DNA from: Filobasidium wieringae | Taxonomy: Eukaryota; Basidiomycota; Tremellomycetes; Filobasidiales; Filobasidiaceae | DNA length: 64,000 nucleotides | Assembly (NCBI GenBank): GCA_001600055.1 | Contig: BCIV01000006.1 | Coordinates: 682,001-746,000, forward strand | Direction: 5' to 3' | In this document: in pieces, positions 11,854 through 22,803 of the stretch | How the letters are laid out: each line of letters starts with the position of its first letter | Position numbering within the stretch: the stretch's first letter is position 1 | Notes under the pieces: generated by a model | What the model was told of the DNA's origin: nothing | The model's database searches: none | Seen by the model: the letters and a program-made list of their open reading frames with translations, nothing else | Translations under genes and position numbers: made by a program

Positions 11854-13883
11854 TCACCAGTTCCAATCCCCCATCAAATCCGTGTTCGTGTTCGTATTCG
11901 TCGTACCCGTATTCTTCACCTCATCCCCATTTCCCCATTCCTCGTCGACCCTGATCAGATCCCCGACCACTGCCCGCTCCGATTCGACCCTTTCCTCCTT
12001 CTTCACCCTCCTCACCGGCCTCACTGCCGCATCCCTGGCCGTATTCCCATTCCCATTCTCACTCGCCGTAAGTGCAGCCAAATTAGGAGTAGGTAAAGCT
12101 TGAGAAATAAGGTTATACGTGTCTGTCCTATTCTCAGTCATTCCAGAAATACGTGTCAGTCACGAAAAGGCGTAAAACAGTCAAAATAGGGACGGACAGG
12201 GAAGCGGAGAAAAAGGCGCTGGCGCGTTTCGAACCGGCTTGAACCCTTTTAAGTGATCGAATCGGATAAATCAGTATTACGATCGTATGAGAGATAGATG
12301 TGAGGAGGAAAGGACATACTGAGGATTATTGATGACTTCGTCCCATTTCTTGACCCACCCTGCGGTCCCGTTCGCATTTGCGTTCGCGCCCGCAGCCGCA
12401 CTGGTGGTCATGCTTGAAGTCGAACTTTCTATGCTGGAATGAGATCCATACCTAGCTCGAGTATCATGAAACCCAAGTGCGTGAAACTCCGTCCTCCCAT
12501 TCTCATCCCGATCCGCGTCCGCCTGATCATCACGACCTCCGCCCTCGACCTGATCTATCCGTCCCCCTGACCCGTCTTTTCCCATCGTTCTCCGCTCCAT
12601 CCGTTCCCTACCCATTCGATCGTCCTCATTCGGTCTTGGAGGAACCCCTGTACCTGTACCTAGACCAAGCCCGATCCCGCCTATCAACTGTTCCAACAAC
12701 TTCTTTCCCCCCTCTGCAATGGACGACGAGTTTTCTGCAAGCTCTTCCTTTTGTGTCAAGGGTCTGCGAGGTATCGGGTTCGGTCGGGTTAGGGGTCGAG
12801 TTTGATTGGACGAAGACGAAAAAGAGGAAGAGGAAGAGGGATACCCGACTTGAGTCGTTGAGATGGGTGCGTTATGCCGTAAGATCCCTTCCCATTCCTT
12901 TCGCAACTCAGATAATTGGGTTTCGTACTCTTCGAGCTCTATCATTATCGTCGCACAAAAAAATAGATCGGAGGATTAGTATCGGAATGAAACTAGAGGA
13001 TCAAGGTTTGAAGAGGAAGATATACCTAGACGGGTCGAGTGGACTAAAGCTTCTTGTTTCGCTATGGACTTTAAGAGGTCTCCGTGCCTGTCACATTGGG
13101 ATTGATTTCGATATGATATAGGATCGTGTTTGATTGTTTGGTCGTATAAAGTGGTATAGGACATGGACGTACAGAATGGGAAGAGTTTGTTGTTTAGTAT
13201 GAATCGTATGTCACATGTAGACGAACAGGATTTGAGTTCAACTAACAATTCAAGCAAAGTCAATCGCTCCCTTCCTTTCCCCTCCTCTCTTCCAATCCCA
13301 GTCCCAGTCCCATACATGCTCGCTCTTTTCCTCCGTTCAGACCCACTCGATCCCGATTCTACCGTATCCCCAGGTTCTTCTAAGATGACGGATGAGAAAA
13401 GATCGGTAGATCTCCTTCTATTGCGTTTGACCGACTGGATGGAGTAGGTTGGGGTTGTCGGAGAAGGGATAGAGGCGGAAGAAGGGGGGAGAAAACGGAC
13501 CGCCGAAGTGCGGTGGGGTTGATCCAGAAATCTTTTTGATGAGACAGGGTTGGAAGATGAAGTACGGGAGGTCTGGGAGGAATCGAAGGAAGAAGTGGAT
13601 GGAGTGTGGAGTGTGGATTCGTCCATTGCTTCTTTCACTTGATCTTCAATGTTCTCATTCTACGAAGAGACGATTAGCATTCTTCATTCTTCAGCTTTTT
13701 CCTCTCTTTTCTTTAAGGATTACAGATACTTACTCGAGGACTGAACGAAACTCCTCCTACCAAACTCAACCGTTTCAACTTGAGTTTCGTCCGTGGAACA
13801 GGAGAGTGGGTGGTCTTGGAAGCGGAAGGAGAAGAGGGTGGAGTTGTATTTGGGAATGGAGATATATTGTCTGACAAGTTCAT
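11854..13883 (-). CDS. Ser-rich coiled-coil protein, DUF4048-like
   Basis: No proven function. Exons on the minus strand: 13734..13883, 13247..13659, 13026..13087, 12320..12938, 11854..12127 (505 aa, phases consistent). The N-terminus MNLSDNISPFP is followed by a Pro/Ser/Thr-rich stretch and a basic motif KLKLKRLSLVGGVSFSP. The centre, LLELHGDLLKSIAKQEALVHSTRLELEEYETQLSELRKEWEGIL, reads as a coiled coil spanning three exons. The rest is low complexity (Ser, Gly and Asn/Ala repeats) with a short WVKKWDEVINNP block, and the tail is acidic with a Thr/Asn run. The RLSL motif followed by a coiled coil that mixes Gln-Glu and Arg-Glu-Trp resembles fungal DUF4048 proteins; that is inference from memory of the family. 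The intron inside the coiled coil uses a GTTAGT donor and could have been read through, since that frame is open. It diverges from the SET/MYND gene. Confidence 0.6.
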
Positions 13884-14142
13884 TATTAGAAACGGTGTAG
13901 AGGGAGGGAAGAGGTGGGTAGGGTTGAGAGAATTATCAAAGTAACGATGGGCTGAAGTATTGTTGCGTTTTTGCTGATGCTGATGGAATGATGGGAAGCT
14001 AACCCAAGTCTTTGTTTACGATTTGGATAGGTCGATGAGTCTGAGCTCCGCGTTATCAAGTAGGCAGATCTTGCAGATCTCGCATCTCCGTACACATCAC
14101 AGATCTCAAGCAGCTGCATGTTACGGGCTCTCATACAAATCA
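13884..14142. promoter_or_regulatory. Divergent promoter region
   Basis: 259 bp between the starts of the coiled-coil gene (-) and the SET/MYND gene (+). An open frame runs into the SET/MYND gene from 14023, so the true start of that gene could lie inside this stretch. Confidence 0.4.
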
Positions 14143-15895
14143 ATGCCCCTATCCGATCCCTTTGTGGCGAATCAAACAAGAGCTGCACTCACTTCGGATG
14201 CCGGCGTACTGAAACAATCGATCAGTGCAGGGACCAAGCTTCTCTCTCACGGACCCCTGGCAGTCATCCCGCTCGATGAGGACAGGGATTCAAGATGCTC
14301 ACGTTGCCTGTTAAGAAACGAAACAACAGCGAGAATCTGTGGTCGTTGCAAGTGTGAGATATATTGTTCGGATACATGTCAGTATCCGATACTATTCCTC
14401 TCGAACTTGTCGCAAGACCGTACTGAATCCTTTACTAGGCCGCGATGCGGCCTGGAGCGAATATCATTCTCACACATGTCAATACCTGCCCTCAATACAC
14501 TACTCTCTCCAGGCCAATCGGACTTCTTCTTCCGATACCCACGCTGCTAAACTTCTGGTGCGGTTGATCTCCGCACAATTCATGAACAACGCAAGTCATA
14601 CCGAACGTCTCGTAGAGTTAAGCTCGAAAACAATGGAGGAAATCCGTACACTACCTACAAGCAGCAAAGTGGAAAATCCAGTCGAGGTCTTCTTTGAGCT
14701 TGTACCTTCTGTGTTGCGTGCAGAGGAGAAAGTGATAGTGGACATCGTTTCAGCAAAGATCGCGTCAATTCCCAAAACCAGCATAACCTTCTTGCTCGAA
14801 CGTTTCTCCAGTAACAACCATATCATATCGGATGAAAGGCTTCGTCCTATTGGTCATGCTGTACTGTGAGTGGTTACGTGTCAGTAACGACTGTAATTGT
14901 GGGCTTCCAAGAACGACGGCATGCAGACCAGAGATCTCGCGGGTTTGCAATCACTCATGCGCACCGACTGGTGTCGTGTCTAGTATGTGGGATTCCAATA
15001 CTCGTCAGGTCGAGGTTTCAGTACGAACAATGAGACCTTTGGAAGCGGGAGAAGAGGTCGGTAGACTTATCGTGACTACAATCGCTAGACATGCTGAACG
15101 GCATGAAATATTCAGCTCACAATACCCTATCTGGACCCTATCCTACCATTGAACCAACGTCAAACCTTCCTTTCGGAGCGATATGGATTCACCTGTACCT
15201 GCTCCTTATGCAAATATCAATCTGGTCTACCAGCGGCACAGCCGCAACAGGTGGCGGAATCGAGGCCGAGCGATCTAGCTCGTCTCTTTCAACTGGTCAT
15301 CAGCAAAGGCCTAGAACAAGAAATGTCCAAGGTGAAAGCAGCATTCTCCGGACCGCGCATGAACCTGTATCATTTTATGCAGTCGAGATCACGACTGCCC
15401 AGTCGAGTTAGCCAGGAGAAGATACCTCTAGCATTGACCAGCTGTCTAAGGCCAGACTTGGTCCATGAGCTTACCGATATGTTTGGGGAAACCGCAGCGG
15501 GAGGTGATTGGCCGGCTGCGTGCACGCTCGGGATGCACGTCTTAGCGATTTATGTAGCGGTTTATGGCTGGAGGTATCCGCTTGTCGGTGAGTTGACTCA
15601 TCAGCATACGTACGCCTTAGTTCAAGCTAAAAATCTATATTTATCAGGACTACATCTGCTTGAGCTTGCCAAGGTGGTCTTCAATGCTCATATGGCTGCA
15701 TCCGGGTCTCAGACTCCAGGTTTGACTGAAATGCTGCTTCACGCGCTGATATATAACAGATGGGCCCAGGAAAGTTTGTCCTGTTCGGGAGCACAGGGCG
15801 GTACTCTATGCGGAGCAGATGATCCGGGTCCTATAGCCGATTCTGCCCATCTCCAACAAGCAGTCCGAGAAGAGATCGTATACATCATGTCATGA
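14143..15895 (+). CDS. SET and MYND domain protein (SMYD family)
   Basis: Predicted protein-lysine methyltransferase. Exons: 14143..14377, 14439..14865, 14927..15056, 15116..15587, 15648..15895 (503 aa). The SET domain is split by a MYND zinc finger, as in all SMYD proteins. The MYND finger begins at Cys52 and Cys55 (CSRC), continues ICGRC and YCSDTC, and is completed after the first intron by WSEYHSHTC. The second SET part has RVCNHSCAPTG (AdoMet-binding NHSC motif) and LTIPYLDP; the post-SET motif is FTCTCSLC, and TPR-like helices end the protein. The last intron (15588..15647) lies in an open frame and is recognised by its GTGAGT donor and by the match across YPLVGLHLLELAK. A start at 14023 or 14035 in the same frame would add about 36 to 40 residues. 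Substrate unknown. Confidence 0.85.
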
Positions 15896-16051
15896 TGTAG
15901 CAGAAGTGGTCATTTTTACACGTCAGGGGTTGTACGTTATTATCAATCCAGGCTTCTCCGATTACTGATGAGGCAGCTGTATTGAGGTCATCCGAGATAA
16001 CCTCTTCCTTCATCTGCCCGACCTGAATAGCTTGATTCCCTGTATCTCATC

Positions 16052-16909
16052 ATGTCTCCCGCTCGTCGTTCCATCCTGCTGCCTATCCTTCGTCAGGCCC
16101 GACCATACTCGACCCCGGCCGTTGCTGGAGTCGAGCGCGTTCCCGCTGGAACTGTCGGAACGATACCCGTCAGACGACCTGTTGGTGGACTCCGAGGAGG
16201 GTCAGTAGTAATGTCACCATGTTGTGTCCGAGAAGGAATGCTGATGGTCGGATGAACCAATTTCAAATTACGCCGTCTTCCTAATGTCGTTATAGTCTCC
16301 TTGGTTTCGTAAGTACGAGGTGAAGTTCAACCTGTTCTTAGGCATTCTTGCTCATTTCTCTAGCGATCACTGCTATACAGTTCCTAGGATTCTCTTTGGC
16401 TTCTGCCTATGCCTCTTACTACCTTCTGCAAGAGTACAAATTTGCTAGCTCCTTGTTACAGTCGAGCGTAGAAGAGCTTCAGGAGAGTACCGCCAAGGTA
16501 CGCTCATGGCCATATATATAACTGAGGGAATTATCCATAGCAGATCTAACGATACGGATGGACAGATGACCGGTCACCTCCAGCGAATCCAGGCCGTCGA
16601 GAAGGAGGTTGCCAGGTTGAACGGTGCCACCGCGCTCAAGGAGGAAGTCACCAAGCTGAGGAGCGAGATGAAGAAGCTCCACGTGAGTTGTCAGACGAAC
16701 CCTCGAACCGTGACGACTTGCTGACCTTTCTTGATGGCTATCAGGACGGACTTCACGTCGAGAACTTGGACCTCCGAGCTCATGTGTGGGGAATCGAGCA
16801 GGACTTGCAGAGGAGCGCTAAAAACGGTATGTATAGCTGTAGCTGAATACCTCGACGTCTGAATCCTGATACAATCTCCCTTTCTCCCACAGAGGTTTTG
16901 AGGATCTAA
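16052..16909 (+). CDS. Small mitochondrial-type membrane protein with coiled coil
   Basis: Not assigned to a named family. Exons: 16052..16200, 16296..16308, 16342..16497, 16566..16682, 16745..16826, 16893..16909 (177 aa). The N-terminus MSPARRSILLPILRQARPYS is rich in Arg and Ser with no acid, as in mitochondrial presequences. Next comes one strong membrane helix (GLLGFAFLLISLAITAIQFL, residues about 50 to 70), then a charged amphipathic region with heptad-like Leu spacing (SSVEELQESTAK..RIQAVEKEVARL) that probably forms a coiled coil. The second exon is only 13 nt; skipping it breaks the frame, which supports it. Likely an inner-membrane protein with its coiled coil in one aqueous space, but the orientation is unknown. 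Confidence 0.7.
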
Positions 16910-17422
16910 AACATGACCACGTACTAGATGATCCATAATTGTCCTTGTCTATGATCAAGGACCAAAATGCGATGTTCAGAAGAAAATGAGATGCATAGAA
17001 CGAGATTTCGGACGGGCCAATCCCAGACCCTATACTAGATGCATTCGTCATTCCTTGGCTGTCCTACCAAACATGCTTGGTCTCACCCAGGTAGCTGGCA
17101 ACTGGCTCACTTCCAAAAACTCGCTGCACACATCCTCTCGAATATCGACGAGGGGAAGCAAATCGAACCTCATGTGACCCGCTAATCAAGTAAAGCCGTC
17201 AAATGGCTTACATTCCCTGTTCCTGGTGCCGATCACTTGGAGAGGTAGTTGACCGCCAAGACGCCAATCGGTAGACATATCTCTCAAAAGCGTACGTTTC
17301 TCTTCAACCTAGTCGACCCGAGCCGAAAGTCCCTCATAATGCAATGATCCAATACCCATGCGATACCCAAACCCCCCGAATGCGCTACAATGTACGAGCC
17401 GACTTTCCAAAGCGGACGGCGG
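16910..17422. other. Convergent intergenic region
   Basis: About 510 bp between two facing stop codons. Short open frames only; nothing recognised beyond probable 3' UTRs. Confidence 0.4.
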
Positions 17423-19163
17423 TCATACGAGTTTCCTCGCTTTGACTTGCATCCAGATCCTGTATCGGGACCGTATCAGCCCATCTACTCGACGAGGGGT
17501 GAGTGTACCGAGAAGACGACTTACCTGTACATCTTCAACTGTCGTTTTCGGTTCACAAGCTGTGGTCCGTAACAGACCCGGCGGATCAGTAAAATCGCAC
17601 GGCGTGACCCATACGGCCGTCGAAAGGGGAGGGGAGGGACTGACCATCCTCCTATCTATCCCCAACTGATCGATCCTGAACAACGGCATGGCCGGAACAC
17701 CCAGATCCTCCTCTTCCTGATGAGCAAAAGGATCGTATTCCCCCTCCCCCTCCCCGTCCCCGTCCCCGTCTCTCGTTTGCGTTTCGGTCGATACGGGATC
17801 CTCGAGTCCTCCCTTTCGGACGGGACTAGGGGTTCGGAATCGGGTAGAGAGAGGTTCGGCCCCTACGGCCAGGGCCAAGCGACTCAGCCGTTCGGTCTCT
17901 ACCTTCATATCATCCGGTTTATGCCTGAACAGTTTCCCCAGTTCCGCCGAGGCTGTAGGAGTGGGAGCGGTCGGGGGAGGGACGGAGGGAGGGGTGGACG
18001 TTCCGGGATCGGTCTGGTCGATCTCTACGGTAGGTTCCTTCTCCATCGGAGTATAGGCGTCTTTCTTCCCCGTGAGCATCTGGGATAATTCCGCTACAAG
18101 TTCGCCCTCAAGGTCAGCCCGATTCCCGAGCCCGAAAGACGATTTCAGAGGGAAATGGTAGCTCACAAGCTTCGAAGAAATAAACCCTGGTTCCGTCCCC
18201 CCTGACGTAGAAGTTGTCCTGTAACATCCTACCCTTCTTGATCCTCAGCTGGGCCAGATCGTATCGTCCATAATCTCTTATGAAGAGGAGTCCGTTCGGT
18301 TTGAGCATCTATCATAGCCGGTTGAGAGAAGGAGGGGCTGTCCGTCAGTCGATGAAGAAACGCTATTTCGATCGGGATGAGGTTTGACTCACCTTCCAAG
18401 CGTTCGCCACGGCTCTGGCCCATTCTCCGGGATGGAGAGCGCTCATGACGTAGATCATCACGGCGACATCCACCGTTCCCTCCTCGATCCCTTCCGGTAA
18501 TGAGTTCCGTCTAGCTTCCTGAGGTTCGTCATGGGTGGATTCAGTCGGGGGGGTCGAGCTGGAAGCGGGATCATCGGATGGAACGACGGGGGGACAAGTC
18601 AGATCCCAAACGCTAGAGAACAACCTCCCTTTGCCATGCGGGGGTACGGGGTAATTCGGATTACTCTTGACCAGCTCGACGGCGCTGGGAGCATAATCGC
18701 ATGCGTGCACTACGAGCTGAGGGTTCTCGTTCTTCGCCAGGAGGGGGAAGACGGTGTTCCCCGCGCCACAACCGATCTCGACGACCAACTTTGGTCCGGC
18801 GTCCTCCTCTGCGCACGCCAAGAGTTCGGGGAACTCGAGTCTGAGCCAATTCCGATCCTTGAAGAACTTTTCCTTGTTGATGTCGTAGAAGCGGTTCCAG
18901 TAGAGGCTCGGTTTACTGTTGTAAGCCCATTTCATCTTGTCCCCGACCATCCCTTGCTTCTGCACCTTCAACGTCTCACGGGCCTGGATCTCCCATTCCG
19001 GAGGGGGAGTCACGTGGTCCCAGGCGTTGTGGGAGTAGACGTCGGAGGGGTCTTTGAGGAGACGTGAGCCGAAAGGGACAAAGTCTGGGTGTGTCGGAGG
19101 GAGCGGGGTCCCGTCTGCCGGTCGGTCGAGGGATATCGGTGCGGTCGATGGCGGCGATGTCAT
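17423..19163 (-). CDS. TRM140: tRNA N3-methylcytidine methyltransferase (METTL2/TRM140 family)
   Basis: AdoMet-dependent enzyme expected to make 3-methylcytidine at position 32 of some tRNAs. Exons on the minus strand: 18393..19163, 18167..18308, 17645..18093, 17525..17559, 17423..17459 (477 aa). The N-terminal block [13 protein letters not shown] and [21 protein letters not shown] is the family mark. Motif I is [11 protein letters not shown] (residues 127-137), then [31 protein letters not shown], and [17 protein letters not shown]. The C-terminal family signature is pieced together over three exons as [21 protein letters not shown]. Between FFEASELSQML and this signature lies an unusual acidic, Pro/Ser/Thr-rich insertion of about 110 residues. 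It lacks the actin-binding N-terminus known from the S. cerevisiae protein. Confidence 0.9.
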
Positions 19164-19686
19164 CTTGTCGAAGGTTGTTATCGGTTGCTGACGGTGAAAC
19201 CGATCGAACGGATCGATTGACTCGAGTTTCCGAGATTCAGATCTGTGAGATCATGTTTCAAGATTCAAACTGTAGACCGTGGACCGCGGGATGACCGTTG
19301 CCTATCACCTTATATCCACCTCGAACCGAGTGAAAGCCTATGGGTACCTGGTTCCTGGCCTCGGTATCGAGGTCACGCTGCTGCGCTCGTGCTGTGACCG
19401 AGGATGAGCAGTGCAAGTGCAAGTGCAAGTGGAATGTACTCTCACTCCGGATTTGGATCCGCAACCCAACCTCGCACTCGCAATGTCGCTCACTCGGTTT
19501 CGGTGCTCGGGCGGGACTTGTCGTTCAGCAACTCTCCTGCCTATCGAACCTGCCTGACAGGTCTGACGGGTCCGACTGATCGACCTGCTCACAGTAGTAC
19601 TCAGCTTACCTAGCCTAGCTCGACCTACCTGGCCTGGTCTACCTAGCCTGCCTACCCCGCCTAACCTATCTACTCGACCGGTCACG
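19164..19686. promoter_or_regulatory. Divergent promoter region TRM140 / GATA factor
   Basis: 523 bp between two outward-facing starts. Contains a run of four gcaagt-type units at about 19410-19432 and CT-rich direct repeats (cctacctggcctgg, ctacctagcctgcc) around 19610-19670 just before the GATA-factor ATG. No factor site is assigned. Confidence 0.45.
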
Positions 19687-21115
19687 ATGAACAACTACGT
19701 CCCTCCGAACCAATGGGACCGTAACCCTTATCCGACTCCGGTTCAATTCCCACCTCTCCTCCCTCAAAGCTACAACCACAGCTACAGCCACAACTACCCT
19801 CAACAGAGACCTTACTCCACTCCATTCCCATTACCCTTACCTTCCTACGCTTCAGCCTCCTCTTCCACCTCCGAATGGACCAGACCCAGTACCGTGCCTT
19901 CCTACTTCCCGCCCCCCCTCGCCGTCACCGCCAGTACCGCATTCGACCCGGTACGCTCGGAGACGAACGGGATCTCGAACGAGAGGGGGATGGAATTCGG
20001 CCTACACGGGAGGAAGAGGATGGATCCTCATCCCCGAGTCAAGCTGGAAAAGAGGAGGATGAGTCGTTCAGAATTGATCAGACAGGTAGGTCCCGTTCTC
20101 TTCTTCGTCGTCCCAGAGGGACCGATCGCTCGTGAGGCTGATACCGGTTTGTGTCGGGTGATCTTGTCGATGCGACTTTTCGGACGATAGGTCATCAGGA
20201 CTTATCAATCCCTCTCCTCCCAACTCCCTCTCCTCCCGCCTTACTTGGACCGGAAACTGAGCTCGTGCACTCCGAAATCCAACTCACAGACCCCCGAGAT
20301 GGAACCCCATCCCCGTCCCCATTCACAGTCACAATCACAAAACCCCTCACTACCGGGTCCGGAATTACAAACCATCATCAAGCTCGCCATGGAAGGTCTG
20401 GAGTTGATTCGTTGTTGGTCCGAATTGGATGATCGGGGACAGAGGGACGGGTATGATTCCATGCGGAAGGAGAAGGAGGGGTTGGGACGGATGAGGGAGG
20501 CTGAAGGGATGAACGGGATGAACGGGATGGAGGGGATGAGAATGGACGAACGCACGGGGGAGAGGGAATCCAGTTTTCCTCCTCCCTTTCAAACGGACAG
20601 TCCTTCAACGGTGATACCTAATTCCAATCCCGACCGGGCTACCAATCACCCCAATCCTCAACCTTCCCAACCCTCACAAACGCCTCAACTGAAATCGTTC
20701 CTCCTCCCCGCTCCCCCCAGCTCCACCCCGCTCGTCCAACCCCCGACGTGTACCTTGCCACAAGGAGGAAATTTGGGGACGGTCTGTCTGGGATGTTCCA
20801 CCACGGAGACTCCCGAATGGAGGAGAGGCCCGTTGGGTCCGAGGACGCTTTGTAATGCTTGTGGATTGGTCTTTGCGAAACTCGTACGTCCCGCTTTTTC
20901 CCTTCCATCACCTCTACACACACGCGTTCCACGTTCCGGGAATACTAACATTGCCGACTTTGGAACAGGTGAGAAAAAGAGCCAAAGAAGCATCGAGGGA
21001 GAAGGAAAAGGAAAAGGAAAAGGAGAAGCATTCTTCAGAACACGGGCTTCAGGGACAGACGGGGAGGGGGAAGAAGATCAGTAAGAAGAGGATCAAAGGT
21101 GGGGTTATCGATTGA
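19687..21115 (+). CDS. GATA-type zinc-finger transcription factor
   Basis: Nuclear DNA-binding regulator of GATA-core sites. Exons: 19687..20085, 20191..20883, 20969..21115 (412 aa). A Tyr/Pro/Ser-rich N-terminus (NHSYSHNY) is followed by a conserved helical piece that spans the first intron ([15 protein letters not shown]) and a Met/Gly/Asn repeat ([11 protein letters not shown]). The zinc finger is CLGC..CNAC with 18 residues in the loop (Cys332, 335, 354, 357), with [20 protein letters not shown] inside. The second intron falls right after the finger (VFAKL), and the basic tail [19 protein letters not shown] completes DNA binding. Only one finger is present. The loop type is that of fungal white-collar-2-like and related factors, but no PAS domain is visible, so I do not name it. 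Confidence 0.88.
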
Positions 21116-22803
21116 ACTTCGGTTCTGCCCTTTCGAATGCGAATGCGCATGAGTGGGGGATGAGCGGGGGTTGGGTGTTGGATCTGCGTCTTTGTTGTCT
21201 CTATTTGGGCCGGTCATCAGGCGGGGACAGGGTTATAATACTTTCGGGCATTTGTACATGGTTCGGTTTCGGTTTCGCTCGGTTTGGAAGCATATGAGCA
21301 TTATTCTCGAACGAGACTCGTGAGGATCTTGGAGCGCTTGTGATGGGCGCTGGGTTATCATCGTTCCTCGTAGACTGAGCAGTTGGGGAGGAGACGCGCG
21401 TTTGCATAGCTTTGTCATGTTTTGACGGGTCTGAGGGGATGTTCATCTTGGCAAAGACAGCCAGCCACCCGGATCGTCACCTCGAGCGACCGAGGTACTG
21501 GGAGATCTTGGGATGTAGACTTCGTATGTAGAAACACTCAACGGTCGCTCGATTGCCTGGCTACACGGCTTCCACGTTTCGATCAATCGGGAGAAAGATC
21601 GTGTGTCGCATGGCTCGTGCATATCATCATGACGGTCCCTGATCAGCCCAAACTAAGGAGAAATAGGTACCCGGGAATTGATGGTCAGTATGGATGCCAA
21701 ACGTTCTTTTGGCCTTCAGCCGATCATGTCCGCGTGAAATACTAATACCACGATGATCAGCGCGGTGACTTGCATCTCGACGACGCGTTCCCCGCTCGTG
21801 GGTATCGATGACCGTCAGTCGATTCCAGATTCCTGGACCGGTGATCGCCATCTCTTCTGGCCTACGTCTGTCATACTGTCAGCGTGGTACCAAAGCTGGT
21901 CCAACAGAGACCGACTTGCCCCTGGAAAGCCCCTGAACCGATCGTCCAAAAATAGGTCAAACGCGCGTTCCAGTTCTGCTGTCGCGCAGATCCACATGTA
22001 TCGTATCGTTCTCGATGATCGTCCGGAGACATGGTAGCAAGAGACCTCTTCTTGACAATGATTCCACTCATAACGACTCCTGGATTGCATAGAAACCAGA
22101 CGTCTTAGCTTCCTTTCGTTGTACGCACCGAGAGTATATTTCGAACCACGGGACGCAAGATGTAATCCAACCGCATCGACCAGATGGATTCCCCTCAGAA
22201 CCTGAGCCTTACCAAGTCGATCCAATCGAGCTATGGAAGCTGTTTCGTCTCGAGGTCGATAAAAACATCCCGATAAGCAGAACCAGTGATAGGGGTACTA
22301 TGAGGCCTGTGGTACGATAAAGTATGTAACCGTTTTCGCGTGCCGCTACTACTCCGTTGGGACTTCACATCCATGAGTCCAGGTTCAAAGCTGTTGCACA
22401 GGTCGTCTCATCTTCGGGTCACTCTTGCCGAGGACTATCATGCACACACTGTGACCTTTCAAGTCGGATCGCACTGTACTGTGACAGTGAGGGATTCTAA
22501 GTGATGTCGTCCACAGGAGTCATGGCCTATACATTGGTAGTGACCAATGATCATCCCAATCTTACATCTGCCTTGAGTTCAGTTCGATCTCGGTCTGGCC
22601 TCTAGCCACACAACAAACTAGCACATGTCATCGGAAGGGAACAAGGCGATGCTCGACATGCTTGAAAATGTTTAGAATCAAGGATTGTCGAAGCACCGCT
22701 TGACCGAGCCTGCAAGATGACCTTATACATGTCAAGAACGTCGGAACATCGGTATATGACCACTATCAACCTTTTATTACAGTTCGCCACGACCTTCCCG
22801 GTT
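21116..22803. other. Convergent intergenic region, 1.7 kb, unassigned open frames
   Basis: Lies between the stops of the GATA factor (+) and GET3 (-). The minus strand has overlapping open frames at 21627..21851, 21815..22225 and 21871..22071. The 136-codon frame at 21815..22225 starts MDRLGKAQVLRGIHLVDAVG. I could not join these with good splice sites or match them to a family, and they lack a usable domain. Either non-coding, a fast-evolving gene or a decayed one. Confidence 0.35.

Noticed and set aside
12477..13121. 214-codon plus-strand frame
   Set aside because: Runs antisense over the coiled-coil gene; no start context or domain, while the minus-strand exons fit in phase.
18531..19067. 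178-codon plus-strand frame
   Set aside because: Antisense shadow of the TRM140-type methyltransferase exon.
21815..22225. Transporter-like relic on the minus strand
   Set aside because: A short stretch (HLVDAVGL) recalls transporter loops, but no membrane helices follow in any frame, so a family call is not supported.
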